Shown piece by piece: positions 8,012 through 16,618 of a DNA stretch of 64,000 nt (the first letter of the stretch is position 1; each line of letters starts with the position of its first letter). Both the position numbers and the translations under genes were made by a program. This DNA comes from Flavobacteriaceae bacterium UBA1903 (GTDB lineage Bacteria; Bacteroidota; Bacteroidia; Flavobacteriales; Flavobacteriaceae): NCBI GenBank assembly GCA_002337605.1, contig DDGL01000016.1, forward strand, positions 1-64,000, written 5' to 3'. The notes beneath the pieces are model-generated. The model had not been told where the DNA came from and ran no database searches. It saw only the letters and a list, made by a program, of their open reading frames with translations.

Positions 8012-10618
8012 TTAAAATTGTTGTCCAATAATAAAATGTGTTTCCCAGCCATTTGCTTCGCTTCTCCCTAAAATTGGATCAAAACCGTATCCAAAATCAA
8101 TACCAAGAAGACCAAATGCCGGCATAAATATACGTAATCCTGCGCCAGCAGACCTGCTAATTCTAAATGGATTATAATCCCGGAAGCCATCATACGCTGC
8201 TCCACCCTCTACAAATGTAAGCGCATAAATAGATGCTAACTGACTTAATGTAATTGGGTATCTTACTTCTAACGAAAATTTATTGTAAATGGTATTTCCA
8301 TCATTGTCTGAAAGTGATTGGTTAGGATATCCACGTAGTTGAATTACTTCCCTACCATCTAAACTAAATGCTCCTAAACCATCCCCACCTACAAAGAAAC
8401 GTTCAAATGGAGGAACACCACGATCATTATTATAGGCTCCTAAGAAACCAAATTCAGATTGTGTGCGCAATACTAAATCACCAGTGATACGCGTGTACCA
8501 GTCTCCTGAAAATTTAATTTTATAATATTCCAGCCAGTTAAATCTTTCCTGGTCTATTTCAGCAATTCGCTCTCTGGTATCAACACTATTAGGGTTGTCT
8601 TCCAGAAAATCCTGAAGGCCATCCCGTTCGCTTCTCAACGCATTGTAATCTACCCCGTTAAATGCAGAGTAGGGCAAGGTCATTTTTGCTGTAATACTCC
8701 AGCTGGATCCAGATTTAGGATAGATTGGGTTTGTAGCAGTATTGTTTCTACTCAGGCCTACGGTGTAGGCTAAGTTGTTGGAATACCCATCTCCAAATGT
8801 GAAAAGACCCGTGTTATAATTTTTTAAATTATAATGCTGAAAACTAAGCGCTTGCGAAAAGGTAAAATAATCGTCTGGCCATTGTAATCGTTTTGCCAAT
8901 CCAACAGAACCTCCCGTAATAAGGAAACGTCGGTCTCTGTCTACATCACGTGTTTGGAAATCGAACAGGTACTGAATGGTATGTGAAAAAGAAGTACTTA
9001 ACTGAACAGGTTTTTTCCCGCCTAACCAGGGTTCTACTAACGATAAACTATAGGTCTGGTAAAAACTACTTGCTTGTGCTCGTAACGATAATTTTTGACC
9101 ATCTCCCATAGGCAATGGCTTGTAGGCTTCGCCATTAAAAATATTGCGCAAGGAGAAGTTGTTAAAGGAAAGTCCTAACGTTCCAACAAAACCACCACCG
9201 CCATAACCTCCTTGGAGCTCTATCTGGCTGGATCCCTTCTCTACAACACTATACTCTAGATCTACCAAACCGTTGTTTTCATCAACAAATTTGAAGTTAG
9301 GAGAAAGTTGCTCGGCATCAAAATAACCTAATTGTCCAAGCTCACGGATGGTTCTAACCACATTTCGTTTGCTGTATTTTTGCCCCGGACGGGTACGGAG
9401 TTCACGGTAAATAACGTGATCGTTGGTTTTGTCATTTCCAACTACTGTAATATGGTCAAAATAGAATTCTTTGTTTTCGATAATTCTAATTTCAAAATCT
9501 ATAGTATCTTGACGTACGGCAACTTCAACAGGATTTATTCTGGCAGCTAAATATCCATTGTTCTGGTACAGGTTGGTAAGGTCATTTGCATCCGGGTCTG
9601 TATCATCTGCAATGCGTTCTTGTAATAAAACACCATTGTAAGGTTCTCCTTTTTGAATACCGAGTAATTGGCGTAACTGTCCATCTGTATATTTACTGTT
9701 TCCAATAAAACGAATATCTCCAAAGTAGTACCGTTGTCCTTCTTCAACGTCTATATTTAACGCAACATTTTTCTCATCTTTAACGATTAGTGTATCCTTA
9801 ATAATACGTGCGTCTCTATACCCATTGGCTTTGTATTTTTTGATAACGCTTGCCTTGTCTTCGGTAAAAGCTTCCTCTGCATACTTTGAGCGTTTCCAGA
9901 AACGGAAGAAATTTTTACGCTTCGTATTTTTCATGGCGCCTCTTAACTTACCGTCGCTTAAAGCTTCATTTCCGTTAAAGTTAATTTTGTTGATTTTTAC
10001 ACGTTCGTTTTTATCGACGCGTATTACCATGTTTTTTCCAACCTCAACACCAGTAGAATCTACAAAGGGGGTGGTACTAATAGTAACCTGGGTGTTTAAG
10101 AAACCGTTTTCTTTATTTTTATTGGTAATGTAGTTTTTGGTAGTGGTAAGAAGGTTTTTTGTAATCTTTTTCCCTTTCTGAAGATCATTGTCTTTTATGA
10201 TTTCCTTCTTTTTACCTTTTCTTACTCCCTCTATGGTAACTTCATTTAGTTTTGGGAGTTCTACAATGTATAGCTCAAGATCTATAAGGTCTCCATCTAT
10301 ATTGGTAACATAAAAGGCAATGTCGCTAAAAAGATTTTGGTCCCATAACTTCTTTGTTACAGAACTTAATCGTTCCCCGGGAACATATAGGCGTTCTCCT
10401 TCTTTAAGTCCGGTAAAGGCAATAACGGTCTGCTCATTAAAACTTTGAGCCCCTGTTACCGTTACGCTGTTTAAGGTGTATTTTCTGCCGCTGTCCAGTT
10501 GTTTTTGTTGTGCAAGGGTACTCCCAGCAAAAAATACTGTGACTACAAGTAGACAAAATAACTTTTTAGGTATGTGCAATACTATACTATTGTTCAAGCT
10601 GTTCACTAGTCTTTCCAA
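8012..10618 (-). CDS. bamA: BamA, outer-membrane protein assembly factor (Omp85)
   Basis: 868 residues. After a signal peptide (core LFCLLVVTVFFAGSTLAQ) come about five POTRA domains (about 45-430), then the 16-strand barrel with the lid-loop and C-terminal strand signature; residue motifs VRGY-like LRGYPNQ and GGDGLGAF are visible in the barrel. BamA inserts beta-barrel proteins into the outer membrane. The start is uncertain: the longest frame begins with TTG at 10618 and overlaps uppS by 32 bases; GTG at 10606 or a TTG nearer the signal peptide are possible. The gene sits between uppS and the two ompH chaperone genes, a conserved envelope-biogenesis order in Bacteroidota. Confidence 0.93.
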   Translation of the reverse strand: MERLVNSLNNSIVLHIPKKLFCLLVVTVFFAGSTLAQQKQLDSGRKYTLNSVTVTGAQSFNEQTVIAFTGLKEGERLYVPGERLSSVTKKLWDQNLFSDIAFYVTNIDGDLIDLELYIVELPKLNEVTIEGVRKGKKKEIIKDNDLQKGKKITKNLLTTTKNYITNKNKENGFLNTQVTISTTPFVDSTGVEVGKNMVIRVDKNERVKINKINFNGNEALSDGKLRGAMKNTKRKNFFRFWKRSKYAEEAFTEDKASVIKKYKANGYRDARIIKDTLIVKDEKNVALNIDVEEGQRYYFGDIRFIGNSKYTDGQLRQLLGIQKGEPYNGVLLQERIADDTDPDANDLTNLYQNNGYLAARINPVEVAVRQDTIDFEIRIIENKEFYFDHITVVGNDKTNDHVIYRELRTRPGQKYSKRNVVRTIRELGQLGYFDAEQLSPNFKFVDENNGLVDLEYSVVEKGSSQIELQGGYGGGGFVGTLGLSFNNFSLRNIFNGEAYKPLPMGDGQKLSLRAQASSFYQTYSLSLVEPWLGGKKPVQLSTSFSHTIQYLFDFQTRDVDRDRRFLITGGSVGLAKRLQWPDDYFTFSQALSFQHYNLKNYNTGLFTFGDGYSNNLAYTVGLSRNNTATNPIYPKSGSSWSITAKMTLPYSAFNGVDYNALRSERDGLQDFLEDNPNSVDTRERIAEIDQERFNWLEYYKIKFSGDWYTRITGDLVLRTQSEFGFLGAYNNDRGVPPFERFFVGGDGLGAFSLDGREVIQLRGYPNQSLSDNDGNTIYNKFSLEVRYPITLSQLASIYALTFVEGGAAYDGFRDYNPFRISRSAGAGLRIFMPAFGLLGIDFGYGFDPILGRSEANGWETHFIIGQQF

Positions 10619-11330
10619 ATCTTCGTTCTCTTTTTTGATAATTTAATATTGCTTCAAAAAGATGGTCTTTTCTATAATCGGGCCAAAGGGTTTCGGTAAA
10701 AAACAATTCAGCATAAGCAATTTGCCATAATAGGAAATTACTAATACGTTGTTCACCACTGGTGCGTATTAATAAATCCACGTCTGGTAAATCGCGGGTG
10801 TAAAGATGATTATTTATAGTTCCTTCATCTATTTCAGACGGCGAAATTAGGTTATTTTTAACTTTGTGGCTAATCTCTTGGATGGTTTTTACAATTTCCT
10901 CACGAGAACCGTAACTAAGTGCCAGTGTGAGGGTCATGCGTTTATTGTCCTTTGTTTTTTCTATAACGTCCAACAATTCATTTTTAGCCTTTTTTGGAAG
11001 TGCGTCCAAATTTCCAATTGCGTTTAAACGAATGTCATTTTTGTCGAGCGTTTTTATTTCCTTTTTTAAAGATGAAACTAATAACCTCATCAAAGTTTCT
11101 ACTTCTAGTTTGGGTCTGTTCCAGTTTTCGGTAGAAAAAGCATATAAGGTGAGATACTCAATGTTTAATTCGGCACTGGCTTCTACAATTTCCCGAACTG
11201 CTTTCGTTCCATTTTCGTGACCAATGCTTCTGAATAAACCTTGTTGTTTTGCCCAACGACCATTACCGTCCATAATAACGGCAATATGCCGTGGAAGTTT
11301 GTTCTGGTCTATTTGCGCTTGTAAGCTCAT
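10587..11330 (-). CDS. uppS: Isoprenyl transferase (undecaprenyl diphosphate synthase)
   Basis: 247 residues from the ATG at 11330; an upstream in-frame ATG at 11363 would run into porG and lacks family similarity. The cis-prenyltransferase makes undecaprenyl diphosphate, the carrier lipid for peptidoglycan and surface glycans. The catalytic motif HIAVIMDGNGRWAK carries Asp21; the C-terminal RTSGEQRISNFLLWQ and the aromatic segment ELFFTETLWPDY are intact. It starts one base after the porG stop codon and overlaps the bamA frame, so translation is probably coupled. Confidence 0.95.
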   Translation of the reverse strand: MSLQAQIDQNKLPRHIAVIMDGNGRWAKQQGLFRSIGHENGTKAVREIVEASAELNIEYLTLYAFSTENWNRPKLEVETLMRLLVSSLKKEIKTLDKNDIRLNAIGNLDALPKKAKNELLDVIEKTKDNKRMTLTLALSYGSREEIVKTIQEISHKVKNNLISPSEIDEGTINNHLYTRDLPDVDLLIRTSGEQRISNFLLWQIAYAELFFTETLWPDYRKDHLFEAILNYQKRERRFGKTSEQLEQ

Positions 11331-11331
11331 A

Positions 11332-12027
11332 TTAAAAATTACAGTAACAGGGTTTCCTTCCAAAGGTAAAGGTTAGGGTTAACCCGGTAAATACATACCA
11401 ATCGTCACTATTCACATTTCCAAATTTTAAACCGGCATCGTCTGCCAGATCTTTTACGGGGTTGCTACCATCCAGATCATCTGTAAAGGTGTAGCGCGCC
11501 CCAACCTCAAACCCCAGGACCAGTTTTGTTCCCAAGGTAGTTTTATATCCCACTACCATAGGAATAGCAAGTGTTCCTGCCTGGTCGTACTCTGTAATTA
11601 AATTACTACCTGGTCTTTTCAACAAGGCATTGTAATTAAAATAGGTAATCCCAGTGTACAAATAAGGGGTCGATACAGGCCTCCCGCTATACATATTAAA
11701 TTCCCAAAAGGTATATTCTATTCCTAAAGAAAATTCTGTAATGGTATTATCAAACTGGTACCCACGTTGTTGTCGTCTGCTTTCGCTGGATTCCAAATCG
11801 TCTCCACTAATGCCAGCAACTAAAACAGATGCTCTAAATGCATGTCGTGGACTTCGATTCCATTTAAAAACTCCTCCAACTACTACATCGCTGGGCGAAA
11901 TGTAATTGGTTTTTCCAATATCTCCTATATAATTAGCACCTCCTATAAAACCACCAACTTCGTAAGTTTGGGCTTTCATCGAAAAGACACTTATCACCAC
12001 TATAAAAACGGTCGCGAAATACTTCAT
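11332..12027 (-). CDS. porG: PorG-like outer-membrane protein (DUF6089), type IX secretion
   Basis: 231 residues with a signal peptide (cleavage after SMKAQ) and an eight-strand-like barrel pattern starting YEVGGFIGGANYIGDIG. The family equals DUF6089. In P. gingivalis the protein PorG, encoded beside uppS and bamA, contacts the PorK/PorN ring of the type IX secretion system. The same position here supports the call. The gene has its own -7 box (TATATTTG at 12044-12051) after nadK. The C terminus (GRKPCYCNF) has two closely spaced Cys, unusual for a periplasm-exposed barrel end. Confidence 0.8.
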   Translation of the reverse strand: MKYFATVFIVVISVFSMKAQTYEVGGFIGGANYIGDIGKTNYISPSDVVVGGVFKWNRSPRHAFRASVLVAGISGDDLESSESRRQQRGYQFDNTITEFSLGIEYTFWEFNMYSGRPVSTPYLYTGITYFNYNALLKRPGSNLITEYDQAGTLAIPMVVGYKTTLGTKLVLGFEVGARYTFTDDLDGSNPVKDLADDAGLKFGNVNSDDWYVFTGLTLTFTFGRKPCYCNF

Positions 12028-12043
12028 ATACCTTAAAAGTTTG

Positions 12044-12051
12044 CAAATATA
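12044..12051 (-). promoter_or_regulatory. -7 box of the porG-uppS-bamA-ompH unit
   Basis: TATATTTG on the minus strand, 16 bases before the porG ATG. A weak hairpin TCCGCT/AGCGGA (about 12061-12085) lies upstream and could reduce read-through from nadK. No clear TTG box at the expected distance. Confidence 0.4.
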
Positions 12052-12119
12052 ACAATAAACTCCGCTCTACCATAAGTGAAGCGGAATTGTCTCAGTTGAT
12101 TAACAAATTTTAGTGGTTT

Positions 12120-13010
12120 TTATTGTTTTAAATTTCGCTTGTCTTCGCCCCACAGTAACTTTTTTCTTAGTGTTTTAATAAAACTATCATCCAGCAGCTG
12201 TACCAGTTTAATGGTAAAGGGCGCTTTCTGTACAGTAAGACGAGTGTTATTTGTGAATGTTGCAATACGGGAGTCTAAAGACACCAAATAAGTGTCTTCA
12301 CGTCCTGAAACTTGTAATGTGATTTTGCTGGAATCTGGCAATACCAGTGGTCTGGCGCTTAAGTTGTGTGGTGCAATAGGGGTGATTACCAAACTATTGT
12401 TACTGGGGTCTATAACGGGGCCGCCACAACTTAATGAATACCCTGTAGAGCCGGTTGGTGTGGCCAAAATGAGTCCGTCGCTCCAGTAAGAAGTAAGGTA
12501 TTTGCCATCAACCTCGGTCTCTACTTTAATCATGGAAGTAGTGTTTTTTCGGTTAATGGCAACTTCATTTAGCGCAAAATTTAATTCTGAAATTTCCGGA
12601 TTGTGAGGTTCTGAGGTAAGCTGAAGTAAACTTCTTTCTGAAATAGAATATTTGCCTTCTAGTATCTGATTGATACTTTCAGCAATGTTTTCCTTTTGAA
12701 TGGTCGCTAAAAACCCAAGTCTACCTGTGTTAATACCCACAATAGGAATTCCTGAATCCTGAACGTAGGTGATAGACTTTAATATAGTACCATCCCCACC
12801 AATACTGAAAAAGAGATCGTAGGTAGCATCAAGTTTTGAAAAAGTTTTAAAAGACGAAGTAGTCTCCACCCCGTCGTTATGGTTAATAATGTCCATAAAA
12901 TCCTCTTCAATAAGAACTTCGTGTTCCTTTTTCCGAAGGGCATCTAAAATTATCTGAATATACTGTTCAGAATTTTTGTGATAGAACTGTCCGTAAATAC
13001 CAATCTTCAT
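12120..13010 (-). CDS. nadK: NAD kinase
   Basis: 296 residues, full length. It phosphorylates NAD to NADP in the cytoplasm. The nucleotide-binding GGDGT motif is at residues 71-75 (Asp73 catalytic), followed by the NTGRLGFLA motif and the Gly-rich loop TPTGSTGYSLS. It begins three bases after the CBS-protein stop, so the two are cotranscribed. A 92-base gap with a weak hairpin separates it from porG. Confidence 0.95.
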   Translation of the reverse strand: MKIGIYGQFYHKNSEQYIQIILDALRKKEHEVLIEEDFMDIINHNDGVETTSSFKTFSKLDATYDLFFSIGGDGTILKSITYVQDSGIPIVGINTGRLGFLATIQKENIAESINQILEGKYSISERSLLQLTSEPHNPEISELNFALNEVAINRKNTTSMIKVETEVDGKYLTSYWSDGLILATPTGSTGYSLSCGGPVIDPSNNSLVITPIAPHNLSARPLVLPDSSKITLQVSGREDTYLVSLDSRIATFTNNTRLTVQKAPFTIKLVQLLDDSFIKTLRKKLLWGEDKRNLKQ

Positions 13011-13013
13011 CGC

Positions 13014-13670
13014 TTAAATATTTAGGTATTTATCAAGGTAGTTGGAGCGTTTTTTTAAATCTTCCAAAAACCTGTCTTCTTCATGATTACTCACCACAGT
13101 ATAGCTATACCTGCGGAAGGTTTGTACAATGGCATTCATCCCTTGGTGCCCTATTTTTAACGTAATCTGTGTAAGGTCACTGTCACTTTTTGAGATAAAA
13201 GCACCAAAAATCTTTGCGTCATTTGTTTCAATAATTTGAGAAATTTCACTGAAAGAATAGTCTTTTGCTCCTTTTTCAACCACAATAATTCCTCCCGCTT
13301 CGTTTAAAAAAGGGGTGTCATAAAAGCAGTGCATAATATCATTCAGTTCATAATACCCAAGGTACGAGTTGTCATTGTCTAGCACAGGCATGATGTTGCT
13401 GTTATTTAGCGCGAAAGCTTCCAGAATATCTAGCCAATGCGTGGTTTTTCGTACAAAAAAGGGTTCCAGTGCATATTGATACTCTGTAAGTGTTTTGTCG
13501 TTTTCAAAACAATGCGCATCGGTTTCAGAAACACAACCCATAAACTCTCCTTTTTTTTCGACAATAAGATGTGAATAGGTAAGCTGGTTGAAAGTTTCCT
13601 GTATAATTTTTATAGAAGCCGAAATTGGAAAGGCCTCAATGTCGTTTATAATGTAATTCAGGGTATTCAA
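13014..13670 (-). CDS. CBS-domain protein
   Basis: 218 residues with two CBS motifs in the first about 130 residues (FNQLTYSHLIVEKKGEFMGCVSETD and IMPVLDNDNSYLGYYELNDI) and an ACT-like C-terminal half (GAFISKSDSDLTQITLKIG). CBS pairs bind adenine nucleotides. Its fixed place next to nadK and pdxJ in Flavobacteriaceae suggests a link to nucleotide or cofactor status, but no function is established. The start is a TTG at 13670; no ATG fits before the first conserved block. Confidence 0.8.
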   Translation of the reverse strand: MNTLNYIINDIEAFPISASIKIIQETFNQLTYSHLIVEKKGEFMGCVSETDAHCFENDKTLTEYQYALEPFFVRKTTHWLDILEAFALNNSNIMPVLDNDNSYLGYYELNDIMHCFYDTPFLNEAGGIIVVEKGAKDYSFSEISQIIETNDAKIFGAFISKSDSDLTQITLKIGHQGMNAIVQTFRRYSYTVVSNHEEDRFLEDLKKRSNYLDKYLNI

Positions 13671-13731
13671 AGTAATTTAATTTTTCTGCAAATTAGTCAA
13701 AATATGCCTTTAAAGCATAAAGGCAAGTTTG

Positions 13732-13739
13732 TATTTTTG
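13732..13739 (+). promoter_or_regulatory. -7 box of pdxJ
   Basis: TATTTTTG, 17 bases before the pdxJ ATG, in the divergent region shared with the CBS gene. No clear TTG box is seen at the proper distance. Confidence 0.4.
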
Positions 13740-13756
13740 TTACAAGATATACTAGT

Positions 13757-14470
13757 ATGACAAAGTTAAGTGTAAATATTAATAAAATAGCCACCTTACG
13801 TAACGCAAGAGGTGGAAATATGCCCAATGTGGTGCAAGTGGCTAAAGATGCCGAGAAATTTGGAGCGCAGGGAATTACCATCCACCCACGACCAGACGAG
13901 CGACACATTCGGTATCAGGATGCGCGGGATCTAAAACCAATAGTCACGACCGAGTTTAACATTGAAGGAAACCCCATAGATAAATTTCTGGAACTGGTGC
14001 TGGAGTTAAAACCCACGCAAGCTACCCTCGTGCCGGACGCTGTAGACGCAATTACCTCTAATGCGGGTTGGGATACTGTGAAGCATAAAGACTATTTAAA
14101 AGAAGTGATTTCAGAATTAAAGCGAAACGGAATCCGTACCTCCATTTTTGTAGATCCAACTCTGGAAATGATTGAAGGTGCTGCCCATACGGGAACCGAT
14201 AGAATAGAGTTGTACACCGAAGATTTTGCACACCAATATTCTATAGGATCTACAGATGCTGTAAAGCCATACGCCCAATGTGCCGAATTAGCACACAAGT
14301 TAGGTTTGGGTATTAATGCAGGGCACGATCTGTCACTTCAGAATATTCAGTTTTTTAAGCAACATGTACCTCACTTACTGGAAGTTTCCATTGGGCACGC
14401 ACTTGTTTGTGAGGCATTGTACGAAGGGCTGGAGTCTGTGATTCATCAATATTTAGCAAAACTAAAATGA
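13757..14470 (+). CDS. pdxJ: Pyridoxine 5'-phosphate synthase
   Basis: 237 residues, TIM-barrel family of normal length. It condenses 1-deoxyxylulose 5-phosphate with aminoacetone-phosphate to form pyridoxine phosphate, the vitamin B6 precursor. Visible motifs are the N-terminal KLSVNINKIATLRNARGG, the substrate-binding ITIHPRPDERHI, and the C-terminal NAGHDLSLQN. It overlaps the following hydrolase gene by four bases (ATGA), so the two are translationally coupled. It is divergent from the CBS-nadK unit. Confidence 0.95.
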   Translation: MTKLSVNINKIATLRNARGGNMPNVVQVAKDAEKFGAQGITIHPRPDERHIRYQDARDLKPIVTTEFNIEGNPIDKFLELVLELKPTQATLVPDAVDAITSNAGWDTVKHKDYLKEVISELKRNGIRTSIFVDPTLEMIEGAAHTGTDRIELYTEDFAHQYSIGSTDAVKPYAQCAELAHKLGLGINAGHDLSLQNIQFFKQHVPHLLEVSIGHALVCEALYEGLESVIHQYLAKLK

Positions 14471-15228
14471 TCTTACATTCACAAATTATAGGAGAAGGTA
14501 CTCCGTTTATAATCTTACACGGTTTTTTAGGATCGGGCGATAACTGGAAAACTCTGGGCAACCAGTTTGCTGAAGATGGCTATCAGGTACATTTGGTAGA
14601 CCAGCGTAACCACGGACGTAGTTTTCATTCTGAAGATTTCAGCTATGCACTCATGGCAGACGATTTGCTGAAATATCTGGAGCATCACGCTATTTCAGAA
14701 TGCATGTTGCTGGGGCATTCCATGGGTGGGAAAACGGCGATGCAGTTTGCGACGGAGCATCCAGAAAGAGTATCAAAGCTTTTGGTGGCAGATATTGGTC
14801 CTAAGGCCTATCCGCAACACCATCAGGATATATTAAAGGCATTGTCTTCCCTGGATTTTTCTGAACTAAAATCGAGAGGGCAGGCAGATAAAGTGCTGTC
14901 AGAATATATTCCGGAACTGGGTACAAGACAGTTTTTGTTAAAGAACTTATACTGGAAAGAAAAAGGAAAACTGGGGCTACGGGTAAATTTACCGATACTT
15001 TCAGAAAAAATAAGTGAAGTAGGTAGAGCATTGCCAAGTGACCAGGTTTTTGAAAAACCTACCCTGTTTCTCAAAGGAGAAACGTCCGGATACATCGAAG
15101 GAATGGACGAATTATTAATCCATAAACATTTTCCAAAAGCGATACTGATCACGATTTCAAAAGCTGGACATTGGTTGCACGCAGAAAATCCTTCCGAATT
15201 TTACCAAAATGTTATCAAATTTTTATAA
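14467..15228 (+). CDS. Alpha/beta-fold hydrolase (YbfF-like esterase)
   Basis: 253 residues. The nucleophile elbow GHSMGG contains the catalytic Ser; the oxyanion HG motif is near residue 17 (LHGFLGSGDNW), and the catalytic His is in AGHWLHAENP near the C terminus. The NHGRS motif in VDQRNHGRSF places it with YbfF-type acyl esterases. The substrate is unknown; it overlaps pdxJ by four bases, but a role in B6 metabolism is not implied by its motifs. Confidence 0.85.
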   Translation: MILHSQIIGEGTPFIILHGFLGSGDNWKTLGNQFAEDGYQVHLVDQRNHGRSFHSEDFSYALMADDLLKYLEHHAISECMLLGHSMGGKTAMQFATEHPERVSKLLVADIGPKAYPQHHQDILKALSSLDFSELKSRGQADKVLSEYIPELGTRQFLLKNLYWKEKGKLGLRVNLPILSEKISEVGRALPSDQVFEKPTLFLKGETSGYIEGMDELLIHKHFPKAILITISKAGHWLHAENPSEFYQNVIKFL

Positions 15229-15349
15229 CATTGCAAAGGAAAATTTATTATGTATGCATAATAAATCTTAGATTTAAGGAATAATTGACACCTTGATTTA
15301 ACATTTTGCGCATTAATAACTTAAAAACTTTAATCAATCTTTAAACATT

Positions 15350-16600
15350 ATGAAGAAACTTTTACTCCTTTCTGTTTTTGCTTTAGCAACTGCAGTTACG
15401 TATGCTGGAGGGTATCGTGTAAGCCTTCAGGGAAACAAATCTCTGGCCATGGGGCACACGGGAGTTGCTGTAGTAAACAGTAGCGAATCTGTATTTTTTA
15501 ACCCAGCAGGTCTTGTGTACCTAGAAAATAAATTGAACATTACTGGTGGTGGCTTCGGAGTATTTTCCGATGTAGCGTATCAAAACACAGCGAATGGAGC
15601 GTCGGCAATGACCGATAGCCCTGTTGGAACTCCTTTTTATCTATATGGCTCATACCAGGTAACCGATTGGTTAGCGCTGGGCCTTGGAGTATACACTCCT
15701 TTTGGAAGTACGGTAGAGTACGAAGATGACTGGGCTGGTTCTCACTTGGTAAATAATATTGACTTGGCTGCTATTTTTGTACAGCCTACGGTTTCTATTA
15801 AATTGAGCGAGTACTTTAGTGTAGGAGGTGGACCTATTTATGTGAATGGTTCTGTAAACTTCAACAGAAATCTAAACCGTACGCTTTCAGATCTTGATGG
15901 AAACCGTTCTGAAGTTACTGTAGATGCTACAGGAGTTACAAAATGGGGATGGACTGTTGGTGCTATGTTTAACCCAACTGAAAATTTAACTATTGGTGCG
16001 CACTACCGCTCAAAAATTATCTTAGAAGCTGAAGAAGGTGAAGCAGATTTTGAAAATGTGCCTAACTCCCCGTTAGCACCATTTGCAGATACTACATTTG
16101 ATGCAGCTTTACCACTTCCTGCTGAAATGACGGTAGGTTTATCCTATGAGTTTTGCGACAAGTGGTTGTTTGCTTTCGACTATAACCGTTCTTTCTGGGA
16201 TGTATACGAAAGTTTAGATATAGACTTTGCAGACCCTAATATTCCGGATTCTATGAATCCTAGGAATTATAAAAATGCATCTACGTACCGTTTCGGATTA
16301 CAGTACGAAGCTACAAAAATGTTTACGCTTAGAGCTGGATATTATTTCGATGAGTCTCCTGTGACAGAAGGTTTCTTTTCTCCTGAAACACCAAGAAATG
16401 ACAGTAATGGATATACTGCTGGTTTGTCTGTAAATATCTCAGATCGCCTGGCAATAGATGCGTCTTTCCTATACCTTCACTTTAACGAGGTAGATGCTTC
16501 TTACGAAGGGTATACAGAAAACGGACAAGTGGCTCCGTTTAACGGAACGTACAAGTCTAGTGCTTTTGCGCCAGGGCTAGGGGTTACTTATAAAATGTAA
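15350..16600 (+). CDS. OmpP1/FadL-type outer-membrane transporter
   Basis: 416 residues with a signal peptide (cleavage after TYAGG) and a predicted 14-strand barrel. The N-terminal plug region has the family motif SLQGNKSLAMGHTGVAVVNSS followed by FFNPAGL, as in FadL/TodX, which carry hydrophobic compounds across the outer membrane. The SGNH lipoprotein gene follows after 18 bases, so transporter and esterase are probably made together, consistent with uptake of an ester or lipid. The ligand cannot be read from the sequence. Confidence 0.88.
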   Translation: MKKLLLLSVFALATAVTYAGGYRVSLQGNKSLAMGHTGVAVVNSSESVFFNPAGLVYLENKLNITGGGFGVFSDVAYQNTANGASAMTDSPVGTPFYLYGSYQVTDWLALGLGVYTPFGSTVEYEDDWAGSHLVNNIDLAAIFVQPTVSIKLSEYFSVGGGPIYVNGSVNFNRNLNRTLSDLDGNRSEVTVDATGVTKWGWTVGAMFNPTENLTIGAHYRSKIILEAEEGEADFENVPNSPLAPFADTTFDAALPLPAEMTVGLSYEFCDKWLFAFDYNRSFWDVYESLDIDFADPNIPDSMNPRNYKNASTYRFGLQYEATKMFTLRAGYYFDESPVTEGFFSPETPRNDSNGYTAGLSVNISDRLAIDASFLYLHFNEVDASYEGYTENGQVAPFNGTYKSSAFAPGLGVTYKM

Positions 16601-16618
16601 TTTTAAAAAATTTAGAAC

